NCBI GenBank assembly: GCA_004151065.3 | Contig: NWUY0300020274.1 | Coordinates: forward strand, 19,647-34,872 | Origin: Larix sibirica | Taxonomy: Eukaryota > Streptophyta > Pinopsida > Pinales > Pinaceae | Length of the DNA stretch: 15,226 nucleotides | Direction: 5' to 3' | Part shown: piece after piece, positions 9,160 to 15,226 of the stretch | Layout: the number at the start of each line of letters is the position of its first letter | How positions within the stretch are numbered: the stretch's first letter is position 1 | Made by a program: the position numbers and the translations under genes | Notes under the pieces: generated by a model | What the model was told of the DNA's origin: nothing | The model's database searches: none | The model's input: only the letters and a program-made list of their open reading frames with translations

Positions 9160-10262
9160 ATGGCCAATAGAGGAGTAAATTTCTTGGATAAAGGCATAAT
9201 ACATCATGGTGGTGTTGTAGTTGGTGATGTTGTACTTGAGGAATTAATTCAAGCAACAAGGGTTTTCTAAGCCAGGTTGGAAGACATTGAGACAACTCAA
9301 AGGAGAGGATTTGTAGTTGAGGCATTAGGATCTAACTGATGATGAAGTAGAGGATAAAAATACCCAAGAAGAGGGTGAAGTAGTTGAGGACCTTGGGGAA
9401 ATAATTATTAAAACCCTGGTATATTTGAGAGTGAATCCTAAGATTGAGACAATGACCTATTCAAGGAGTAAGGATCGAGAAGAGTTGATTTGTTGGATCA
9501 AATATATGGAGAAATATTTTGATATGGAACAAATTGAGGAACCTAAAAGGGTTAAAACGGATTTCCTGAAGTTGAAGGGTCATGTATCCCTTGGGACTCT
9601 ATACAGTTGGACATATAGAGGAAAGGAAAGGGGAAAATTAGTGCTTGGGACAAAATGGTGGCCAAGTTGAAAGGTAAGTTCCTTCCTGGTGATTATACCC
9701 TAAACTTGTATAGGAGGTTGCAGAATTTGAGGTGAAAGGAGATGACAGTTAAGGAGTATATAGAGGAGTTCTATATATTGTCCATCAAATCTAGACATAG
9801 TGATGAAGGGGATGAAACCGTGGCTAGATATATTAATGGGCTGAAGTATTCCATTCAATATTAATACTAGCTTTCCTTGAAGGAAAAGGAGAAACTGTCT
9901 AAGAACAACCCTACTGTTAGAAGGAAGATAGTAGATAGAGGCAAGGGTAGAACTTTGTTTGGAAGGGGACATAGAAATCGAACCAAAAGAGATGATAACA
10001 CTAGTGTTAGAACTCCAACCCAGGAGTTTAGAAGGAGTAATGAATCCTACATAGGTAGAGGAAATATTGATGGAAGAGGAAAATCTAGAAGCATAGGAAC
10101 TAAAAGTTCCATTGTGATTTGTTACAAGTGTCATACACCAAGACACAAGGATTATGAATGCCCTAAAAATTGCATACTAAAAGCAGGTAGGAGAGAAAAA
10201 ATCATGTTGCTCAAGAAGCTAAGAATGCTATTGGATCCACTGTTAGAATTGATGTTGATGTA
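9160..10262 (+). pseudogene. gag (capsid and nucleocapsid) pseudogene
   Basis: The likely start is ATG at 9160 (MANRGVNFL). The frame reads VVLEELIQATRVF, hits a TAA, then continues ARLEDIETTQRRGFVV. Near 9336 the reading moves to frame 2 through an acidic linker (DDEVEDKNTQEEG) and on to the retrotransposon gag domain (CWIKYMEKYFDMEQIEEPKR). At about 9595 it moves to frame 1, with loss of a few bases, and continues with SAWDKMVAKLKGKFLPGDYT and MTVKEYIEEFY. Frame-1 stops lie within 9616-9870. The C-terminal basic tail ends in a zinc knuckle. Gag packages element RNA into cytoplasmic particles. At least two frame changes and several stops make it non-functional. The family match is strong. 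Confidence 0.88.
10120..10161 (+). other. CCHC zinc knuckle of gag
   Basis: CYKCHTPRHKDYEC fits C-x2-C-x4-H-x4-C exactly, the nucleic-acid-binding knuckle of nucleocapsid. All four zinc ligands are kept. The position before His, usually Gly in this family, is Arg. The preceding region is rich in Arg, Lys and Gly, as expected for an RNA-binding tail. Confidence 0.88.
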
Positions 10263-10263
10263 A

Positions 10264-10900
10264 CTTAGCTAGAATATGGAGGAAGCCTAATTTTTAGGAG
10301 GACCCTTTTGAATCCTACCAACCAGCCAAGGACTGAAGAACTAGACCAGAGGAAGTATATTTTCAATACAATGTGCAGAATTGGAGGTGAGTGTTGTTCT
10401 TTAATTGTAGATGGAGGAAGTACCAAAAATTTAGTGTCCACAGAGGTCATAGAAAAGTTGAAGTTAAAATGTAGGGAACACCCTCAGGCCTACAGGTTTA
10501 ATGGTTGCAAAAAGGGCACCATGTCAATGTTTATCAATAGTGTTTGCTTAATTTTAATATTGGAAATTATTATGATAGTGTAATGTATGATGTTGTACCC
10601 ATGGATATTCGTCATCTATGGTTAGGTAGACCTTGGCAATATGATTAAGAGACGATATATGATGAGTCTTAAACATTTATGGTACCCATGAAGGAGAATA
10701 AGGATGACAGTGGAAGCACTAGTAACTATTTTGGAAGCAAGGTAATGATTTGTTCAACAAAATAATTCCTAAGAGAGGGGAAAGGGTGAACTACAATTTT
10801 TATTCCATACCAAAGGACCTCGGTACAAAGGTGAAGAGAGAAGATATTCCCATAGAAGTTGAGGAAATGTTGTTTGAATTTGGGTAAATAATTTCAGAAG
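10264..10900 (+). pseudogene. pol: aspartic protease domain and linker, broken
   Basis: Frame 0 from about 10278 gives GGSLIFRRTLLNPTNQ, then CSLIVDGGSTKNLVS, the retropepsin active-site region, with D-G-G-S in place of the usual D-S/T-G. Near 10550 the reading shifts to frame 2 with NIGNYYDSVMYDVVPMD, then LGRPWQYD, a conserved C-terminal protease segment of plant chromoviruses. A TAA follows at 10646. Further stops lie in the linker to reverse transcriptase, including 10668. The protease would cleave the polyprotein during particle maturation. The D-G-G-S form also occurs in related plant elements as far as I remember, so it may not be damage. Confidence 0.8.
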
Positions 10901-11840
10901 AGATGCCAAAGGGATTACCACCTATGAGGAGTATATCCCATCAAATTAATCTCATCCTAGGATCTAGTTTTCCAAATAAGTCCCCACACAGAATGACACG
11001 AGTAGAGAATGAGGATATGAATAGACAAGTTCAAGAGCTATTAGAAAGAGGATTAATTAGAGAAATTTTTATCCCATGTGTAATACCATCTATACTTGCA
11101 CATAAGAAAGGAGGAGAATGGATAATGTGCACCGATTCGAGGGCCATTAAGAAGATTGCAATTAATTACATATTTCCATTGCCAAGGATGCATGATCTCT
11201 TGGATTGCTTGAGTGGATCAATATTATTCACTAAGATTGATTTGAAGAGTGGTTATCATCATATAAGGATTCATGAAGGAGATGGGTGGAATATTGCATT
11301 TAAGACAAAAGGACTTTTTGAATGGTTTGTTAGCCCATTTGGTTTAAAAAATACCCCAACTAATTTTTATGAGGTTGATGCATGAGGTGTTAAAACCTTA
11401 TCTTGGTAAGTTTGTGGTAGTTTACTTAGATGATATTTTGATTTACAACAAGACAGAGGAAGAATATCTTGCACAGTTAATGAAAGTGTTAGAGTGGTTG
11501 AAGTATGAGAAATTGATCATCAATATATACATGTATACCTTCATGAAAGAGGAGTTAGTGTACCTAGGATTTATTATTTGTGAGAAAGGTTTGAAGATGG
11601 ATCCTAACAAGGTGAAGGAAATCGTAGAATGGCCAGTTTCTAAGAGTACAACTAAGGTATGGAGATTCAGTGGATTAGTTAAGTTTTATCACAAGTTTAT
11701 AAGGAATTTTAGTGGCATTTGTACACCATTAACTGTATGTATGAAGAAGGGAGAAATAAAATGGATTATGGTTGTTCAAAGAGGGTTTGAGTTGTTAAAA
11801 CAAAAGGTAATTGAAAGATCAGTGTTGTCCCTACTAGATT
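10901..11840 (+). pseudogene. pol: reverse transcriptase domain, one frameshift
   Basis: Frame 1 from 10903 covers the fingers and part of the palm: LPPMRSISHQINLI, then VQELLERGLIRE, then MCTDSRAIKKI, then FTKIDLKSGYHHIRI, whose Asp (codon 11239) is the first catalytic aspartate. A one-base gain at about 11360-11369 moves the reading to frame 2. Frame 2 has MRLMHEVLKPYLG, then VVYLDDILIY with both catalytic aspartates (11429-11434), and continues through thumb and connection to LGFIICEKGLKMDP and FSGLVKFYHKFI. All three metal-binding aspartates survive, but the frameshift prevents a continuous protein. The enzyme would copy element RNA into DNA inside the particle. Confidence 0.93.
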
Positions 11841-12350
11841 TAGATAGTGTTTTTCAAGTTGATTGTGATGCTAGTGGTACAACCATAGGAGTAGTGATGA
11901 GTTAGGAGGGAGGACCCATAAATTTCTCAATGAAAAGTTTAATTAATCTAAGAAGACGTATTCAATTTATTGCAAGAAATTTTATGCAATTTTTTAAGCA
12001 CTAAGGAAGTGGAGGCATTACTTGCTGCCTAAGTAGTTTATTTTATATACTGATCATCTGGTGTTAAGGTATCTAAATAACCAATGAAAATTGGATCAGA
12101 GACATATGGAATGGGTGGAATTCCTACAGAGTTATACTTTTGTGTTGAAGCATAGGTCAGGGAAGTCAAATAAAGTAGTAGATGCATTGAGCAGAAGGTC
12201 AACATTGTTATCTTCCATGATAGTGGAGGTATTAGGACTAGAGGAGACAAAGAAGTTATATAAGAAGGAACTAGATTTTGTTGAAGTGTGGAAGATGAGT
12301 AAGGAACCATGGAGTGGTGACATAACTCCATATTTGGATTACTTTGTCTA
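11841..12350 (+). pseudogene. pol: RNase H domain, broken
   Basis: VFQVDCDASGTTIGVVMS ends in a TAG at 11903. The first RNase H Asp is in DCDASG (codons from 11861). After about 11955 the homology moves to frame 1, with FYAIF, a TAA, ALRKWRHYLL, LYTDHLVLRYLNN and MEWVEFLQSYTFVLKHRSGK. The Asp of YTDH is kept; the Glu expected just before FYAI is Lys (CKKFYAI). Further TAG and TGA codons lie at about 12033 and 12087. The piece from 12091 to 12348 is open and leads toward integrase. RNase H would degrade the RNA strand of the RNA-DNA hybrid. Confidence 0.87.
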
Positions 12351-13550
12351 ATAATGATTTCTTTTCAAGAATCATCAATTGTGTATAACAAGAGGGTCAA
12401 TGAGGGAAAATTTGATTAGAGAGATTCATAATGGAGGTCTAAGTGGACATTTTGGGGTAGATAAAACTAAAGCATTGGTTGAGGAGTGATATTATTTCCC
12501 AAGAGTGGCTAAATACATGAAAAGGTGGGTTGAACATTGAAGAGTTTGTCAACATGCAAAGGGGAGAAGCTAGAACACTAGATTATATACAACATTACAT
12601 GTACTTGATGTGCCTTGCGAAGAAATTTAAGCATGGACTTTATGTTGGGATTTCCAAGAACACAATGAGGTAACGATTATATTTTTGTTGTTGTTGGCAT
12701 GTTTTCAAAAATGGCTTATTTTATTCCTTGTAAGAAGATTGCTGATGCATTTGACATAGCTGTTTTATTTTTCAAAGAAATTGTTAGATTGCATGGATTT
12801 CCTAAAAGCATAACCTTTGGAAAAGATAACAAGTTCATTGCACATTTCTGGAGGACATTATGGAATAAATTGGATACCATATTGGAGTTCATCTCTTCAT
12901 ATCATATGTAGACTTATGTTTAAATGGCGGCTGTCAACAGAATTCATGGAAATATGCTAAGATGTCTCGTTGCATAAATGCCAAGACAATGGGAGAATGT
13001 ACTAGCACAAGCTGAGTTTGCATATAGTAATTTAGTGACCGGATATATAGGAAAGAGTCCATTTCATATTGTTGATGGAAGATCACTGAGGGGTTTTGTT
13101 GACTTGGAACCATTTCCAAAACATATTGAGAAGAGTGCAGATGCAAAGTCATTTGCAGAGCAAATGAATGAAATTCATAAATAGGTCTAGAAGCAACTAC
13201 AAAGGAGTAGTCAACAGTATAAGCAAAGAGTTGATTTGAAAAGAACAATGAAAACATTTGAGGAAGGATATTTGGTATTATAATCTCTAAAGAAGGAGAG
13301 GTTCCCACATGGAACATATAATAAGTTGAATATGAAGAAGATTGGACCCTAAAATATCATAATGAAAATTTCAAATAACTCATATATACTGGAGTTGCCA
13401 ATTGAACTCGATATCTCACCTATTCTAAATTCCATAGACTTGTATGAATACCATGAGAGTATTTGTGAATAAGATGGGGAATTTATTGCAGTTTACAAGG
13501 AGAAGAGATCAGAATAGTTGGAGGAAATAACAAAAATCCTATATGAAAGG
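12351..13550 (+). pseudogene. pol: integrase domain, catalytically dead
   Basis: The zinc-binding part (frame 1) shows both histidines (EIHNGG, SGHFG) and one cysteine of the pair (VCQHAKG); the other cysteine codon is TGA at 12538. Near 12625 the reading moves to frame 0. The first catalytic Asp is kept in SMDFMLGFP (codon 12636). The second is Gly (GGA at 12819, FGKDNKF). The position expected to be catalytic Glu is Ala (GCG at 12927). Core segments follow: FSKMAYFIPCKK, FFKEIVRLHGFPKSI, VLAQAEFAYSN. The C-terminal GPY/F-like region (NKLNMKKIGP) and LDLYEYHE-like end (IDLYEYHE, near 13440) are present. Integrase would insert the cDNA into chromosomal DNA. Confidence 0.9.
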
Positions 13551-13739
13551 ATAGTTGGTCGAACTAGAAGTTAGAAGACCAGCAAATTTTTGGTCTAGTA
13601 GAAATATAAAGGCATTGAAGATGCCACCTAAGTTTTAGATACAACGTTGGATCATATCAGAACCCTTAGCATCCTCATGAGAAGGAGCTCACTCTTTCTA
13701 TTTACTCAGGGACAACTGATGCAGGAGCATTGGGGGTGA
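13551..13739 (+). pseudogene. pol: C-terminal chromodomain remnant
   Basis: Frame 0 reads RTRS, stop, KTSKFLV, two consecutive TAG codons (13596, 13599), KYKGIEDAT, TAA, VLDTTLDHI. This order, FLV-x-[W]-K followed by G-x-EDAT-[W], is the signature of chromodomains at the end of chromovirus integrases, with stops at both expected tryptophans. Such domains are known to steer integration toward particular chromatin. After the TAA the frame stays open for 35 codons (13632-13736) and crosses 20 bases into the 3' LTR before a TGA. The assignment rests on a short motif plus position. Confidence 0.72.
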
Positions 13740-14820
13740 AGTATTGGAAAGACCTCATTGGAGGAAAACCTTTGGGAACTATTTTCGAAAGAGAATGTGA
13801 GAGATCCTAATGGATTGGATATTCTCAACATATCAAAAAGGCCTTATAAGAGGCAGGTTTTGGGAAACCCTCATTAGAGGATGGCACTGTAATTTCATAT
13901 TAAAGGTGAAGTCTTGAGAAATCCTCATTAAAGGTGGACCATTAGGAAATAATTATGAAGGAGTATGTTAAGGAATATGAAAATGTATGATGGACTGAGA
14001 TCCCAATGGATTGAGATCCAATGGAATGAGGTGCTCGATGGAGTGCGGACCTAATGATTCAGAGTAGGAATGAGAGTGAGGAGTTCGATTAAGCATGAGT
14101 TTCTAATGGATTAGAGATTGATGGACCAAGGAAAATCCAATGGAATAGAGGGAAGATGATGGATTAGATCTGATGGATCAAAGTGAATAGTGGAATATAG
14201 GTTCACAATGAAGAAGAGAATTTTGATAGCAGAGTGAGATAAATAACAGAGGGACTCCGATGGAAATGATTTATTACAATTAAATTCAATATGTGCATGG
14301 ATTTATGGAATATATTCAAGGAAATCATTCGTACATTCAAGGCATGGATTTTGTTGTAGATAAAATATCTCACCATGAATTTCATATTTAATTTTATTAA
14401 ATTTGGTGGAGGAAACAAATTTAATGAACCAAAGGAGAAGGCACAAGAAAATGAAGCTTCTAGAGAAGAAGTAGAAAAAAAAAAGATGTAAAAATAGAGA
14501 AGGGAAGAGAAGAAGCAATTATGATTGAATTTGTAATTTTGATCGTATCCACTTGAGACTTAGACCAGGGGTTTCTAATGTTGATGTTGTCAATCTGAAT
14601 TGTGTGGAAGAGAAACTCCATGTATGGAGCACATTGTAATTGTATTTGTAATTTTTCTTATTTTAATGAAAGTAGTGAATGTGCACTCTGACAATAGCTT
14701 GGTTGTTGTTTTAACCATCAATATTGTAACCAGCATATGGGTTGTGCCACCGATATCTATTCTCTAGATAAGACAACAACTTGTTAAAGTGCATATATAT
14801 ATATATATCCCTCATCTATC
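13717..14820 (+). repeat. 3' long terminal repeat (right end uncertain)
   Basis: It starts TGATGCAGGAGCAT, the same 14 bases as the 5' LTR. The U3 part has three CCTCATTRRAGG words (13754, 13873, 13924), of which the first two are small CCTC/GAGG inverted repeats, then many AATGGA/GATGGA words (about 13990-14190). The purine-rich tract is at 14426-14520. The TGGAGCACATTGTAATTGTA segment at 14625-14644 matches the 5' copy and is the likely polyadenylation region. No canonical polypurine tract is visible just before 13717 (it reads CTCAGGGACAAC), so it has decayed or lies elsewhere. Alignment with the 5' LTR fades after about 14730, which leaves the end open. Confidence 0.8.
14793..14808. repeat. 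(AT)8 microsatellite
   Basis: Sixteen bases of uninterrupted AT near the presumed end of the 3' LTR. Slippage here could be part of why the LTR ends no longer align. Confidence 0.85.
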
Positions 14821-14825
14821 ATATC

Positions 14826-15150
14826 AAGGGGATACTGACTTGTTAAATGACAATGATTTAAAATTTATATTTGAGAAAGACTTTGTTTGTTCAAGTAATA
14901 ATACACCAAAACATTTGAGAATATTTGAAGGTTCATAATGGTTATTTTTATATAAAATTTATGATTTGGTGTTTGGTTGTAAGTTAAACCAACGATTTGG
15001 GGAATATTTGAGAGTTCGTGATGCTATGGTGGAGGATGACAATGTTAGGTGAAGGGTTTCTTGGGTGGATGGTGGTAATATAAAAACATATAAACATAAA
15101 CAAAATATAAAAATAAACTATTTTTAAATTTCAACAAAAACAAATCAATA
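14826..15150. other. AT-rich flank right of the retrotransposon
   Basis: No gene is supported. A diverged direct repeat of about 24 bp lies at 14919-14942 and 15002-15025 (GAATATTTGA followed by GTTCATAATG or GTTCGTGATG). The rest is AT-rich and unremarkable. Confidence 0.45.
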
Positions 15151-15226
15151 AATATATTAAAAAGGTTAAATAAATAAATAAAACTCATCAATATATTAAA
15201 AAGGTTAAATAAATAAATAAAACTCA
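15151..15226 (+). repeat. 39-bp direct tandem repeat, cut by window end
   Basis: The unit starts AATATATTAAAAAGGTTAAA and continues through a TAAATAAATAAA run to CTCATC. Copy 1 is 15151-15189 and copy 2 is 15190-15226, identical as far as the window goes. A diverged precursor may lie just upstream in similar A-rich sequence. Two identical copies imply recent duplication, or an assembly artefact at a contig end. Confidence 0.85.

Larger units (their letters stand above)
8037..14820 (+). mobile_element. Ty3/gypsy chromovirus-type LTR retrotransposon, old and non-autonomous
   Basis: This is a full-length element of about 6.8 kb, read left to right: LTR, primer binding site, gag, protease, reverse transcriptase, RNase H, integrase, chromodomain, LTR. 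Integrase after RNase H plus a C-terminal chromodomain puts it in the chromovirus branch of Ty3/gypsy. The wording of gag and pol recalls conifer IFG7-like elements (from memory, not searched). All coding parts are broken by stops or frame changes. The LTRs align only in patches, the best being 8551-8660 with 14356-14463, at roughly three quarters identity by eye. LTR copies are identical at insertion, so the element is old. The right end lies somewhere between about 14695 and 14825. Confidence 0.92.

Noticed and set aside
9700-10146. 148-codon minus-strand open frame
   Set aside because: It is antisense to gag, whose plus-strand domain matches are clear.
12934-13317. 127-codon minus-strand open frame
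   Set aside because: It is antisense to the integrase C-terminal region; the open stretch is a by-product of the purine-rich sense strand.
14203-14518. Two minus-strand open frames in the 3' LTR
   Set aside because: They fall in LTR sequence aligned to the 5' copy and reflect the purine-rich tract, not genes.
1-15226. CRISPR array, tRNA or rRNA genes, bacterial operons
   Set aside because: No regularly spaced identical repeats with unique spacers, no tRNA box A/box B pair or cloverleaf, and no rRNA-like conserved segments were seen.

Overview
The window reads as nuclear, non-genic DNA from a plant with a large, repeat-rich genome. The best guess is a gymnosperm, probably a conifer. The sequence is AT-rich and CpG-poor, no intact protein gene can be supported, and the two recognisable blocks are both dead: a copy of the plant chloroplast enzyme N-acetylglutamate kinase, and a very old Ty3/gypsy chromovirus-type LTR retrotransposon. 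From memory its gag and pol resemble the IFG7-like elements of conifers. That, plus the age of the insertion, is the basis for the conifer guess; it is not proof.

Layout. 1-760 is T-rich and carries a degenerate tandem repeat of about 145 bp with a recurrent TTGAAAAACGTGC-like motif. 830-1620 is less AT-biased, with perfect or near-perfect short inverted repeats (1035-1053, 1061-1080, 1561-1580) and an 84-bp segment bounded by splice-site-like AG and GT. It may be the leader or LTR of another, unidentified retroelement. 1620-2650 is AT-rich with nothing recognisable. 2661-2752 is a 46-bp direct duplication. 3128-3780 is the N-acetylglutamate kinase pseudogene, with three frame changes and at least two stops. 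4015-7830 holds a series of plus-strand coding-like fragments, probably one or more decayed cellular genes I cannot name; one fragment has a weak BRCT-like signature.

8037 to about 14820 is one retrotransposon on the + strand in chromovirus order: 5' LTR, tRNA-iMet-like primer binding site, gag with a CCHC knuckle, protease, reverse transcriptase, RNase H, integrase, chromodomain remnant, 3' LTR. Every domain carries stops, frameshifts or both, and two of three integrase catalytic residues are substituted. The LTRs are strongly diverged and differ in length, so the insertion is old. 14830-15226 is AT-rich flank ending in a 39-bp direct repeat cut by the window edge.

Nothing here works together as a live pathway. 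The most informative items are the enzyme pseudogene, the unidentified decayed gene region, the uneven decay of the pol region and the unexplained repeat block at the left end. I found no convincing evidence of a novel functional system.
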